NCBI GenBank assembly: GCA_903848935.1
Contig: CAINHO010000050.1
Location: 31,902 to 95,901, forward strand
Length of the DNA stretch: 64,000 nt
Source: an uncultured Pseudomonadota bacterium
GTDB taxonomy: Bacteria; Pseudomonadota; Gammaproteobacteria; Methylococcales; Methylomonadaceae
Direction: 5' to 3'
The position numbers were made by a program, and so were the translations under genes. Below are positions 6,737 to 15,165 of the stretch, piece by piece. Position 1 is the first letter of the stretch, and every line of letters begins with the position of its first letter. The notes beneath the pieces are model-generated. The model was given only the letters and a program-made list of their open reading frames with translations, was not told the DNA's origin and ran no database searches.

Positions 6737-8929
6737 ATGAAAAAAAATCATCCTTTTAAATTGACTCTGTTATCACTGGCGATTTTGGCAAGTTGCTCGG
6801 CTTACGCACACGCCGAATATACCGAAGCAGAAAAAGAAATTACGGCAACTGACAATGATTCAACCAAAAAATCTAAAAAAGTAAAAAAATCAAAATCCGC
6901 AAAAAAAGACAATGAACCTGTTGAATTTGACGATATGGTCATTACCCAACGTGCCGATTCATTGGTTGGAATTGCTGCCAGTGCGTCACAAGGTAACGTC
7001 GGACAAGAACAATTAAAATATCGTCCTGTCACGCGCCCAAGTGAAGTGCTAGAAACCGTCCCTGGTTTGATTTCAAGCCAACACAGCGGCGAAGGTAAAG
7101 CCAGCCAGTATTATTTGCGTGGTTTTAATTTAGATCATGGCACAGATTTTTTAACGCAAGTTGACGGCGTGCCTGTGAATTTACCATCGCATTCGCATGG
7201 TCAAGGTTGGATGGATACCAACTTTTTAATTCCTGAAATGATTAAAACCATCGGCTATCAAAAAGGAAATTATTATGCAGATACTGGCGATTTTTCGAGT
7301 GCAGGCTCGGCAAACATTCAGTATTTTAGTGATTTACCTGAACACACAGTGAAATTTACAGGCGGTAGCTTTGATTATTATCGTGGTGTTGTGATGGGAT
7401 CGCAAAAAGTCGGTGACGGTAATTTAGCGTATGCGGGTGAAACCGTTCACAACGGTGGCCCTTGGACGGTTAGCAACGATTACATGAAATTCAACGGCGT
7501 TTTAAAATACAGCGAAGAACACGGGAATCATGGTTGGAGTGTAACAGGCATGGCGATGGAAGCGGATTGGAATTCAACCGACCAAATTCCTATGCGGGCT
7601 GTCACTGACGGTACAATTAGCCGTTTTGGCAATATCGACCCAACGGATGGCGGCGCGAGTCAACGGTATAGTTTAACATCTGAATGGCATCGTCAAGATA
7701 AAGACAGCAAGACACAAATCATGACTTATGGTTTGTACACAAAACTCAATTTATTCTCAAATTTTACTTATTTCATGAATGATCCTGTTAATGGCGATCA
7801 ATTTGGACAACCCGATGAGCGGTTTGTCACTGGTTCAAAAGCGACTCACACGATTTTTCATAAATTAGGGCGATTTGATTCTGAAAGTACCTTTGGTTTG
7901 CAGTTTCGTAACGACAATATCAATAACGCTTTGTTGAAAACGAAAGCACAACAAGTTTTAGGAATCACTCGAAAAGATACCATTTGGCAAAGCAGTTTAA
8001 GCCCGTATTTTGACAACAAAACAACGTGGACAAATTGGCTCAAGACAGATTTAGGATTACGTTTCGATGGTTATCGTTTTAATGTGTCAAAAAGTAATCA
8101 AGCGGCAAATGATGGTACTGTCTACGATGGATTAGTCAGTCCAAAACTGGGCATGGTGTTTGGTCCTTGGGCTGAAACGGAGTTTTATTTAAACGGTGGT
8201 TTAGGTTTTCACAGTAACGATGCACGCGGTGTAAATACGACCGTTGACCCTTTAACTGGTAAGGCAACGGATAGTGATGGAAATCCAATTCAAAAAGCTG
8301 TTCCTTTAGCGAGGACTTACGGTGCAGAAGTAGGTATGCGTAGTAACTGGATTAAAGGCTTAAACAGTACCTTAGCAATTTGGTGGCTTGATATTGATTC
8401 AGAACTTATTTTTGCAGGCGATGCGGGAACGACGGAAGCCAGTCATCCTAGCCGTCGTTACGGGATTGAATCGGCGAACTATTATTCGCCAACCGAATGG
8501 CTTACGTTTGATGCTGATTTGAGTTTCTCAAAAGCACGTTTTCAAGGTCATCCAGTGGAAGGCAATTATATTCCTGGCTCAGTTGAAACTGTTATTGCGT
8601 CTGGAGCAACATTCCATGATGTATTTGGTGGATTTTATGGTGGTCCTCGATTACGTTATTTTGGTCCGCGTGCTTTGATTGAAGACAATAGCGTGCGTTC
8701 AAAAGAAACAATGATGCTTTCTGCGATGGTCGGCTATGAGTTCAATAAACATTGGAAACTGCAAGGTGAGCTTTTCAATTTGCTAAACAGAAAGGACAGC
8801 GGCATTGACTACTACTACGGCTCATGTTTAAAAACTGATGCAAGTTGTCCAGCAGGCGGTAATCAAGATATTCATTTTCACCCCGTCGAACCATTAAGTT
8901 TTAGAATGACGTTATCGACCAGCTTTTAA
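6737..8929 (+). CDS. TonB-dependent outer-membrane receptor (putative metal or metal-chelate)
   Basis: 730 aa. The signal peptide is followed by a Lys/Ser-rich stretch (residues 44-60) and a plug domain starting at the DDMVITQRADSL region, which looks like a TonB box. The plug includes RPSEVLETVPGLISSQHSG, YYLRGFNLDHGTDF and a SHSHGQG cluster that could bind metal. The rest is a beta-barrel ending in TLSTSF with a terminal Phe. RBS GAGG is 6 bp upstream. Its position directly after tonB-exbBD and a HupE-like protein implies a complete outer-to-inner membrane uptake route for a metal, perhaps nickel or cobalt; copper or lanthanide cannot be excluded. Confidence 0.86.
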   Translation: MKKNHPFKLTLLSLAILASCSAYAHAEYTEAEKEITATDNDSTKKSKKVKKSKSAKKDNEPVEFDDMVITQRADSLVGIAASASQGNVGQEQLKYRPVTRPSEVLETVPGLISSQHSGEGKASQYYLRGFNLDHGTDFLTQVDGVPVNLPSHSHGQGWMDTNFLIPEMIKTIGYQKGNYYADTGDFSSAGSANIQYFSDLPEHTVKFTGGSFDYYRGVVMGSQKVGDGNLAYAGETVHNGGPWTVSNDYMKFNGVLKYSEEHGNHGWSVTGMAMEADWNSTDQIPMRAVTDGTISRFGNIDPTDGGASQRYSLTSEWHRQDKDSKTQIMTYGLYTKLNLFSNFTYFMNDPVNGDQFGQPDERFVTGSKATHTIFHKLGRFDSESTFGLQFRNDNINNALLKTKAQQVLGITRKDTIWQSSLSPYFDNKTTWTNWLKTDLGLRFDGYRFNVSKSNQAANDGTVYDGLVSPKLGMVFGPWAETEFYLNGGLGFHSNDARGVNTTVDPLTGKATDSDGNPIQKAVPLARTYGAEVGMRSNWIKGLNSTLAIWWLDIDSELIFAGDAGTTEASHPSRRYGIESANYYSPTEWLTFDADLSFSKARFQGHPVEGNYIPGSVETVIASGATFHDVFGGFYGGPRLRYFGPRALIEDNSVRSKETMMLSAMVGYEFNKHWKLQGELFNLLNRKDSGIDYYYGSCLKTDASCPAGGNQDIHFHPVEPLSFRMTLSTSF

Positions 8930-8934
8930 GTAAT

Positions 8935-8965
8935 AAAAAAGGCGTGATAATTTCACGCCTTTTTT
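8935..8965 (+). terminator. Rho-independent terminator of the metal-uptake operon
   Basis: AAAAAAGGCGTGA (8935-8947), a 5-base loop, and TCACGCC followed by six T (8953-8965). It lies 6 bp after the receptor stop codon, and can also act on the opposite strand. Confidence 0.88.
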
Positions 8966-8989
8966 ACTCGTAAATCTCAATTTAATTTT

Positions 8990-9244
8990 TTATTTGAAAC
9001 TGATTTCCAGTGCTTCTAACGCATGGACACAATCGGGCGTAGCTTGTAATTCAGTGTTACCCGACTCGCCGCGACATTCCGTATTTTTTGTTTGTGCAGC
9101 TTTTATGTTTGCTGTGTACCAGCCGACACTTTTTGCCTCGTCAGATTTTGAGCCTGCAATGCCCACTTGTTGAAATGCAATAATAGTCGTCAATGCAGAA
9201 ACAGCTGCAGCAATAATAATTTGGTTTTTGCTTAATTTTTTCAT
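8990..9244 (-). CDS. Small exported protein, EexN-like
   Basis: 84 aa. The N-terminus is a signal peptide or membrane anchor (residues 8-30). The mature part has VGWYTANIKAAQTKNTECRG, then ATPDCVHALEAL: the pattern of W-Y, two Cys and a terminal Asn/Ala-type helix resembles the EexN family of entry-exclusion-type small lipoproteins, which usually have C-x(n)-P-x-C spacing. No lipobox Cys is present here. Function in this chromosomal position is unknown. Confidence 0.6.
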   Translation of the reverse strand: MKKLSKNQIIIAAAVSALTTIIAFQQVGIAGSKSDEAKSVGWYTANIKAAQTKNTECRGESGNTELQATPDCVHALEALEISFK

Positions 9245-9403
9245 TTTTTATCTCACAGTTAGAATATTGAAATTGATTCGCTCAACTCTTGTGAGCGACA
9301 ACTCACAAGTTGTATTTAGTTTAATCACAACTTCACCGTTTGAAAATGTGGCAAATTGTCGCGCGACACTTTGTCACGCGGCAATTTGTCGCAGTTTGAG
9401 CGA

Positions 9404-10189
9404 TTATTTAATGTCACGCACCAAACGAAAGCCAATATCGCCGGAGCGTGTCATGGGCAAACCGCTATAACGTGTCGCTGAACGCAAATTGCTATATTTC
9501 GCCACCCAACTTCCGCCACGATAAATTTTATATTGCCCCGTTTCGGAACCTTTTGGATTGGTCACGAGACTATTTTTGTAACCATTTGGATCATACCAAT
9601 CTTGCACCCACTCCCAAACATTGCCGTGCATATCGACTAAACCCCACGGATTAGCTGTTTTTTGACCGACCTCGTGGGTGTCGCCGCCATAACCTTCGTT
9701 ACCAAACCACGCATATTGCCGAATGTTTTTTGGATCATCACCAAATGACCAAATGGTTTGTGTGCCAGCTCTGGCGGCATACTCCCATTCCGCTTCGGTC
9801 GGCAAACGGTAAAAATCTCCTTTTTCACGGTCATTTAATTTTTCAATAAATGTTTGCGTATCATTCCAACTGACTTTTTCAACGGGTCGATACATACCTT
9901 TAAACTTACTCGGATTGCTACCCATTACATCTTCCCATTGCTTCTGGGTGACTTCCGACTCGCCCAAGTAAAACGGCTTGTCGATGCAAACTTTGTGTTG
10001 TGGCAATTCGTTTGCAGTTGTTTGCTTGTCTTTGTCACTGAGTTCGGTTTGTTTGTCCTGTCCCATTTGAAAACAACCAGCTTCAATTTTCACAAACCGA
10101 ATCCCCTCAAAACTTTTCATTTCGGCGGCTAATACATTTTGCGCCATTAAAAACATAGAAATTAACGCAATTTTATTTTTATTATTCAT
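9404..10189 (-). CDS. Exported SUMF1/FGE-sulfatase-domain protein lacking FGE cysteines
   Basis: 261 aa with a signal peptide (cleaved near VLAAE). The single domain is SUMF1-like: FVKIEAGCFQMGQ, PQHKVCIDKPFYLGESEVTQKQW, YRLPTEAEWEYAARAG, WGLVDMHGNVWEWVQDWY and YRGGSW, ending in GDIGFRLVRD. True formylglycine-generating enzymes carry two active-site Cys after RGGSW; here that stretch reads WVAKYSNLRSATR, so it is not an active FGE. Periplasmic SUMF1 proteins of this kind often assist or modify other exported proteins. It is divergent from a BNR-repeat lipoprotein gene. Confidence 0.87.
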   Translation of the reverse strand: MNNKNKIALISMFLMAQNVLAAEMKSFEGIRFVKIEAGCFQMGQDKQTELSDKDKQTTANELPQHKVCIDKPFYLGESEVTQKQWEDVMGSNPSKFKGMYRPVEKVSWNDTQTFIEKLNDREKGDFYRLPTEAEWEYAARAGTQTIWSFGDDPKNIRQYAWFGNEGYGGDTHEVGQKTANPWGLVDMHGNVWEWVQDWYDPNGYKNSLVTNPKGSETGQYKIYRGGSWVAKYSNLRSATRYSGLPMTRSGDIGFRLVRDIK

Positions 10190-10273
10190 GACTTGACCTC
10201 TAAATGTGCACTGTGAATTGACCCGCAGCTATTATAATGACGCTAACAGAATTCACTATTTGTTTATCGCCTT

Positions 10274-11437
10274 ATGATTAAAACGATGCTTTACACCAGT
10301 TTATTTCTGGTCAGTTGTGCGACTATGCCACAAAATTTATTCACCACATTTTATCCAAAAACCTCGGTTGGACTTTTAGAAATCAGCAGTTTCGATGTTT
10401 ATAAAGATGGCGAAACCTTACACGCATTGGTTTCTGGTTTGAAGACGGAAAAAGATAAAACTCAAACCGTGCGTTATTTACAATCTATCAATAATGGCAA
10501 ACATTGGTCGTCACCTGTCGATATTCAAAATATTTTCCCGCCCGCCATCGCCACTCGTGGTAACGATGTTCAGCTTGCTGCTAATGGACAAAATTTGGTC
10601 GCAATTTGGCAAATACAAGGCGACATTCCAAATAGTGGCCCGTTAATTAGCACTTATTCACACGATGCAGGTAAAACCTGGCAAGCAGGCAAAAATCCCG
10701 CTGTTGATAATATTGGTGACCAATCGCACGCGGATTTAATTGCCGATAAAAAAGGAATTTTTCATAGCGTTTGGCTCGCTGACCCCGAAGAAAATGGCTA
10801 TCAAAGTTTGCGTTATGCGCGTTCGATTGATAGTGGCGAAAACTGGCAACCACCTTCGAAGCTCGATGATTCAAGCTGTTCCTGTTGTTGGAACACGCTG
10901 GCTGTATCACCTAATAACGAACTTCATGTGTTGTATCGTGATATGAATCCGCGTGATATGACATTACTCAGTTCCAGTGATAATGGCAAAAATTGGCAAA
11001 GTAAAAAAAACGTCGGAAAATTTGATTGGTATTTTGACGGTTGTCCACACGTTGGCGGTGGTATTGCATTCGATGAAAATAATGATTTTTACGCTAGTGT
11101 TTGGACAGGCGAAGCATCGAAATCGAGTTTATACACGGTGAATTCAATTACGAATTCACCTATCAAAATTAGCAAAAATGGCACGCACAGCGATATTACT
11201 ATTTTAGACAATCGCGTTGTTATCGTTTGGGACGAAATGAATAAAGATGGAACTGGAATTTTTATCGCACAATCTTTTGATAAAGGTGCAACGTGGTCAA
11301 TACCACATCGTTTGTCGGCAAATGGCACAAATGCTACCCACCCACGCATCGTGGCTACCGAAAATAACGCTTTGATTTTGTGGACAGAAAAACAATCGAA
11401 ACAAACCAGTCAATGGGCAATGACGTGGCTGGAATAA
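10274..11437 (+). CDS. BNR/sialidase-fold lipoprotein with a CSCC cluster
   Basis: 387 aa. The first 20 residues look like a lipoprotein signal (LVSC, Cys15). Five Asp-box/BNR motifs are visible: SINNGKHW, SHDAGKTW, SIDSGENW, SSDNGKNW and SFDKGATW, which mark a sialidase-type beta-propeller. Catalytic residues of real sialidases (Arg triad, Asp, Tyr/Glu) are not recognisable, so enzymatic activity is not claimed. Residues 202-205 (CSCC) and 257-259 (CPH) bring four Cys and one His together and might bind a metal or form disulfides. Its stop lies one base from the stop of the convergent thioredoxin-like gene. CopC follows nearby. Confidence 0.75.
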   Translation: MIKTMLYTSLFLVSCATMPQNLFTTFYPKTSVGLLEISSFDVYKDGETLHALVSGLKTEKDKTQTVRYLQSINNGKHWSSPVDIQNIFPPAIATRGNDVQLAANGQNLVAIWQIQGDIPNSGPLISTYSHDAGKTWQAGKNPAVDNIGDQSHADLIADKKGIFHSVWLADPEENGYQSLRYARSIDSGENWQPPSKLDDSSCSCCWNTLAVSPNNELHVLYRDMNPRDMTLLSSSDNGKNWQSKKNVGKFDWYFDGCPHVGGGIAFDENNDFYASVWTGEASKSSLYTVNSITNSPIKISKNGTHSDITILDNRVVIVWDEMNKDGTGIFIAQSFDKGATWSIPHRLSANGTNATHPRIVATENNALILWTEKQSKQTSQWAMTWLE

Positions 11438-11438
11438 T

Positions 11439-11915
11439 CTATTTCGCAATCACCGCAATTAAGTCTTCTTTTTTCACTGTTCCGGCGTGGCGATAAATAA
11501 TCTGCCCCGCTGAATTCGCCACCACAGTATAAGGCACAGTATTCGCGCTGTTACCAAGTTGTTGTGCTAAATTAAAACCATCCCATTCGCTACTAATCAA
11601 CACAGGGTAATTTATACTTACTGTATTTTTGTAGCGCGTCACCGCTAGTAATTCGTCAATCGCAATTCCAATAAACTGCACATTCTGTTTACCAAATTGC
11701 ATTTGTAATTGCATAAATTCGGGAATTTCTTTTAAACACGGTTGGCACCAAGTCGCCCAAAAATTGATAACCAAGGTTTTGCCCTGCCATTCTGAAATAC
11801 TGTGCATTTTTTCGTCAGTATCAGGAAAATTAAATACGGGCAAAATATCGTCTGCGTGGACGTGAAAACAGCTACATAAAAGAAAAAACAGCGCGGTTAT
11901 TTTTAGGTTTTTCAT
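11439..11915 (-). CDS. TlpA-family periplasmic thioredoxin-like protein
   Basis: 158 aa with a signal peptide (cleaved near HVHA). The body has the TlpA/ResA layout: NFPDTDEKMHSISEWQGK, LVINFWATWCQPCLKEIPE with the redox motif WCQPC, and NTVPYTVVANSAG with the cis-Pro loop. It should reduce disulfides or apo-metal sites in the periplasm. Its position between a Cys-rich BNR lipoprotein and copC suggests a role in preparing copper-binding thiols, which is an inference. Confidence 0.9.
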   Translation of the reverse strand: MKNLKITALFFLLCSCFHVHADDILPVFNFPDTDEKMHSISEWQGKTLVINFWATWCQPCLKEIPEFMQLQMQFGKQNVQFIGIAIDELLAVTRYKNTVSINYPVLISSEWDGFNLAQQLGNSANTVPYTVVANSAGQIIYRHAGTVKKEDLIAVIAK

Positions 11916-11990
11916 TGCGTTAAGGTTACGAAGTTTAAGGTTTAACCAGGTTATAATAAGTCTCCTTTCTAATTCAAGTATTAACTTTTT

Positions 11991-12368
11991 ATGACAGCTG
12001 ATTACACAAAAAACTTTTTAAAATCATTACTTTTTACGGTCGCCTTCGCCTCACCATTTTCGGTTTTTGCCCACGCCATTATGGTTAAATCGCAACCCGA
12101 ACAAAACGCGACCCTTACCGTTTCACCTAAGCAAATCGACGTATGGTTTAACGACAAAGTCGGTAGCGAATACAAAGCCATCGCCGTCATCGATAGTAAA
12201 GGCAATCGCGTCGATAACAAAGACGTGCAACAAGAAATGCTTGATGGCTCGCATTTGTATTGCACCATTCCCGCATTACCCGCCGACTCTTATACCGTCC
12301 GTTATCGAGTGGTTTCAATCGACACACACATCGTCACTGGCAAATTTCAATTCACTGTCAAACCATAA
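11991..12368 (+). CDS. copC: CopC-family periplasmic copper-binding protein
   Basis: 125 aa. The signal peptide ends FSVFA and the mature protein would start at His28 (HAIMVKSQPEQNATL), as in CopC proteins that bind Cu(II) through an N-terminal His. The second half of that site is present as D111-T-H113 in SIDTHIVTGKFQFTV. No Met-rich Cu(I) loop is seen, so this is the Cu(II)-only type. A lipoprotein gene follows after 3 bp, then pmoCAB lies convergent. In methanotrophs copC genes commonly sit with pmo genes and supply or handle copper for pMMO. Confidence 0.92.
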   Translation: MTADYTKNFLKSLLFTVAFASPFSVFAHAIMVKSQPEQNATLTVSPKQIDVWFNDKVGSEYKAIAVIDSKGNRVDNKDVQQEMLDGSHLYCTIPALPADSYTVRYRVVSIDTHIVTGKFQFTVKP

Positions 12369-12371
12369 TTT

Positions 12372-12944
12372 ATGAAAAACAATTTTATTTTAGGTGTGTT
12401 ATTCACGGGCGCATTATTAGCAGGTTGCGATATGTCGGAAAAACTAGGCACACCACCCCAAATCGCCGATGTAAATAGTGTTGGTTGTTTAGTCGCCAAC
12501 GATTTTTACGCTGTACATTTCAGCGCATATTTAAAACCCAAACAAGGCAACGAGCGCGAAGCTTTACTAACGCCATACTGTCAAGAATTACCGAATGTAG
12601 GCAAAGTATTTTTTGCAGCAGATTTAATCGACCGTGATATTCGCAAAACACCGATTGGCATTCGGGTTGTCGAAATTGAGAAAATCGGCGACAAACCAAA
12701 CGACTTCAAAGAAATTCGAGAATTAAACCGCGTTGAACCCAAAATATATTCCAAAGGTGTCGTTGAAGCACAAGCCGATTTAGATAAAAAAGGGGATTAC
12801 GCGCTGATTTTGTTGATTGGTGGTGAAGAGGCAATTTCGGATGAAGACCAATTGAAAATTACGCTTCATGTCGGTGTAAATCCATTCGCATGGTTTAAAG
12901 AAAAACAAATATGGATTGTTAATAAAGCTGCAAAACTTTTTTGA
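12372..12944 (+). CDS. Lipoprotein co-transcribed with copC, function unknown
   Basis: 190 aa. Signal peptide with lipobox LLAGC (Cys18). The mature part is a mixed alpha/beta protein with two further Cys (SVGCLVAND, TPYCQEL) that may form a disulfide. I do not recognise a domain. The gap to copC is only 3 bp, so it is probably translationally coupled and works in the same copper-handling step. The call as lipoprotein is firm; the link to copper is by neighbourhood. Confidence 0.75.
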   Translation: MKNNFILGVLFTGALLAGCDMSEKLGTPPQIADVNSVGCLVANDFYAVHFSAYLKPKQGNEREALLTPYCQELPNVGKVFFAADLIDRDIRKTPIGIRVVEIEKIGDKPNDFKEIRELNRVEPKIYSKGVVEAQADLDKKGDYALILLIGGEEAISDEDQLKITLHVGVNPFAWFKEKQIWIVNKAAKLF

Positions 12945-12967
12945 TAAAAAATTATCTTGTCTCAAAT

Positions 12968-13001
12968 AAAAACCCCCGCTGTTTATACAACGAGGGTTTT
13001 T
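12968..13001. terminator. Bidirectional terminator between the copC pair and pmoB
   Basis: AAAAACCC at 12968-12975 pairs with GGGTTTTT at 12994-13001, with a single mismatch and an inner CG pair around an 11-base loop. It ends both the copC-lipoprotein transcript and the pmoCAB transcript. Confidence 0.82.
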
Positions 13002-13027
13002 CTTTTCAGATAGCTTAAGCTAAACGA

Positions 13028-14272
13028 TTAGATGAACACAGGAATTAATGGAGCATCCACTGTAATCATTTGACGTTTGCCAGCTTCGTCGAAGAAGAAC
13101 AACAAACCAGCGAAACGACTGTCTGGATCGTAAATCAAATCGGCTAAACGATAAACTTCCCAAGCCGCGTCAGACGCAGTAACTTGAACAGTTCTTGTTT
13201 GACCAGGTGCTAATGGGCTGTTATCACTAACAGTTAAACCATCTTCAGCCAATAAATCATCCGGATAACCAGTTGTATCTTCCAACACTGCTGAGTCTAA
13301 GAAACGAACAGAAGCCGTGTTGAATTCACCTAAACGAACAGCTGAATCGCCGTTGTTGGTGATTTTCAAGGTCATTTGCATAGCACGACCTGGTACACGG
13401 TAAGTAGCATCTTCAACTTTAACAGTAACAGTTTTCGCAGGCATTTCGACTGTTTTCATACCGCGTAACAAACCAGCTTGTAATGGCGTTGTAATTGGAT
13501 ATTTTTCATTCGTTGATGTCATAGCGGTTGCAACAAGTGCAATAGTACCCGCTACAAACGCCATACCAACTTTTCTGTCAGTGGCTGTAATTAAAGTATT
13601 CGCTTTACCAGATTCCATCGCAATTGAACGTGGAATGAACATCGGTTTACGAATCCAGTAAGCCAACCAAGCCAAACCTAAGGCATACCACAAAGCGTGC
13701 CAGAAGTAAGTGTTATCTAAATTGTAAGTTTCAAGATCGATAGTTTCACCTGTCAAAGTTGTAACAGGGTTAACGAAATCTTTCATAGAACCAGTAATGG
13801 TTGTCCATTTACCAGGCCCGATGATTGGACCGCCACCTTGAACGTTCATCATAGAATGAACGTGCCAATCGCCTGGGCGACGTGCTTTCAATAATACTTT
13901 GAATTCATAAGTTTCGCCCAATTCCAAAGATACTGAACGTGGTACTAATTGACCACCAATCCAAGAACCTTGACGAATGAACACAGGACCAGGAATACCA
14001 ACGTTTAAAAATGATACTTCTGGTTTATCAACGGTTTCTGGCCATCCTAAGAAAACGTAGAATTTACCAGTAACTGTCATAGTATCGTTTACTTTCACTT
14101 CTTCTTTTGACCAATTTAAGTCAAACCAGTGAATAGTACGCATACGCATGAACGCTGCTTGTGATTTTTCACCATGAGCCGCAGCTGTTGGTGTATAAAG
14201 CATCGCAGCCGAAGAAGCAGCTAGCAATGCGACAAAGGACAATTTAGCAACTTTGTCTTTTAATAATTTCAT
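13028..14272 (-). CDS. pmoB: Particulate methane monooxygenase subunit B
   Basis: 414 aa, the usual PmoB length. I use the ATG at 14272 because GGGGGA lies just upstream and the signal peptide then has the expected size; an upstream in-frame start at 14353 would overlap pmoA. Mature His33 (AAHGEKSQ) and the pair H137/H139 (GDWHVHSMM) are the copper-B ligands at exactly the numbering of Methylococcus PmoB, and H48 (TIHWFDLNW) is also kept. Two membrane helices (about 185-205 and 230-255) separate two periplasmic cupredoxin domains. PmoB holds copper in the periplasmic part of the membrane complex. Confidence 0.98.
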   Translation of the reverse strand: MKLLKDKVAKLSFVALLAASSAAMLYTPTAAAHGEKSQAAFMRMRTIHWFDLNWSKEEVKVNDTMTVTGKFYVFLGWPETVDKPEVSFLNVGIPGPVFIRQGSWIGGQLVPRSVSLELGETYEFKVLLKARRPGDWHVHSMMNVQGGGPIIGPGKWTTITGSMKDFVNPVTTLTGETIDLETYNLDNTYFWHALWYALGLAWLAYWIRKPMFIPRSIAMESGKANTLITATDRKVGMAFVAGTIALVATAMTSTNEKYPITTPLQAGLLRGMKTVEMPAKTVTVKVEDATYRVPGRAMQMTLKITNNGDSAVRLGEFNTASVRFLDSAVLEDTTGYPDDLLAEDGLTVSDNSPLAPGQTRTVQVTASDAAWEVYRLADLIYDPDSRFAGLLFFFDEAGKRQMITVDAPLIPVFI

Positions 14273-14303
14273 ATATCCCCCTAGTGGTAATGTAATTCTT
14301 AGA

Positions 14304-15053
14304 TTAAAGGTTTTCGCTGCTGATAAAATCAGTAGAAGCGAACCAACGACCAAAGAAATGCCACAAGAAGTAAATGATGATACTTACGAAACCAGAGAAG
14401 AATGCAGATACTGGAGCAACGTCTTTACCGAAAGTTCTTAAGGTACCTTTTTCTACCATACGGATGTATTCAGGTGTACCAGTTCTTACATAATTGTAAC
14501 CTTGTAAGTCAGCTAAAGTCATCATCATACCGTTGTATTCAACGGGTACATGCAATGGAGCAATAACTGGCCAGTTACCTGGATAGAACAATAAGCCCCA
14601 TGCCAAACCACCAACAACAGCGGTTAATGTCATGCTGCCACCCAACAACATGATGCCGTCTAATACGATAGCTCCAGGCATTAAGTTTGAAGGGAAACAG
14701 AAGTTTACTGGGAAATATGTCCAACCCCAGAAGTTTAAGTAACGGTTAACCCATTCACCTAATAACAAACCTAATACACAAACTACTGCACCAAAAGGCA
14801 AACGGTAGCGGTACCACAAACATGCTTGAACAGCTGCTGGGAAGGTGATTGACACGATCGGTGCAACAGTTACCCACAAACGTCTATCTTTCCAGTCAGT
14901 CCAGAAATCCCAGTCACCACCAGTCAACATATAGTGAATGTGATAACCACCTAATACTACGAAGAACAACGTAAACAAAATCATCCAGTCAAATGTGCGT
15001 GAAACTTTTACTGCTTCAGCACGCGACCGTACAGCTGATTGAGATGCGCTCAT
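14304..15053 (-). CDS. pmoA: Particulate methane monooxygenase subunit A
   Basis: 249 aa with about seven membrane segments. GGDWDFWTDWKDRRLWVT, the stretch targeted by standard pmoA survey primers, and FWGWTYFPVNFCFPSNLMPGA are present. The residues place it with type I (gammaproteobacterial) methanotrophs rather than amoA. A strong AGGAGGT ribosome-binding site precedes the ATG. It follows pmoC by 112 bp, with a hairpin in between, and is followed by pmoB after 31 bp. Confidence 0.98.
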   Translation of the reverse strand: MSASQSAVRSRAEAVKVSRTFDWMILFTLFFVVLGGYHIHYMLTGGDWDFWTDWKDRRLWVTVAPIVSITFPAAVQACLWYRYRLPFGAVVCVLGLLLGEWVNRYLNFWGWTYFPVNFCFPSNLMPGAIVLDGIMLLGGSMTLTAVVGGLAWGLLFYPGNWPVIAPLHVPVEYNGMMMTLADLQGYNYVRTGTPEYIRMVEKGTLRTFGKDVAPVSAFFSGFVSIIIYFLWHFFGRWFASTDFISSENL

Positions 15054-15107
15054 TAGCTTACCTCCTAAAGGATTTAAATTATTTTTATATACTACCTACC
15101 TCTTTTA

Positions 15108-15134
15108 CTGCTCTACCTTAAAATTATAGAGCAG
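15108..15134 (-). other. Hairpin in the pmoC-pmoA intercistronic region
   Basis: Perfect 8-bp inverted repeat CTGCTCTA / TAGAGCAG with an 11-base loop, about 30 bp after the pmoC stop. No T run follows, so it is not a terminator. It may protect or separate the pmoC message from pmoAB, an inference. Confidence 0.55.
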
Positions 15135-15165
15135 CGGGAGATAGTAATTACAACCGTGACTTAAA

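Noticed and set aside
9254..9403. Short inverted and direct repeats (CTTGTGAG/CTCACAAG; GGCAAATTGTCGC and GGCAATTTGTCGC) as a possible CRISPR or terminator
   Set aside because: Only single copies, no regular spacer array and no T run. I see no CRISPR array in the window.
13028..14353. Longer start for pmoB at 14353
   Set aside because: It would overlap the pmoA end by 50 bp and add 27 residues before the signal peptide. ATG 14272 gives the exact copper-ligand numbering H33/H137/H139.
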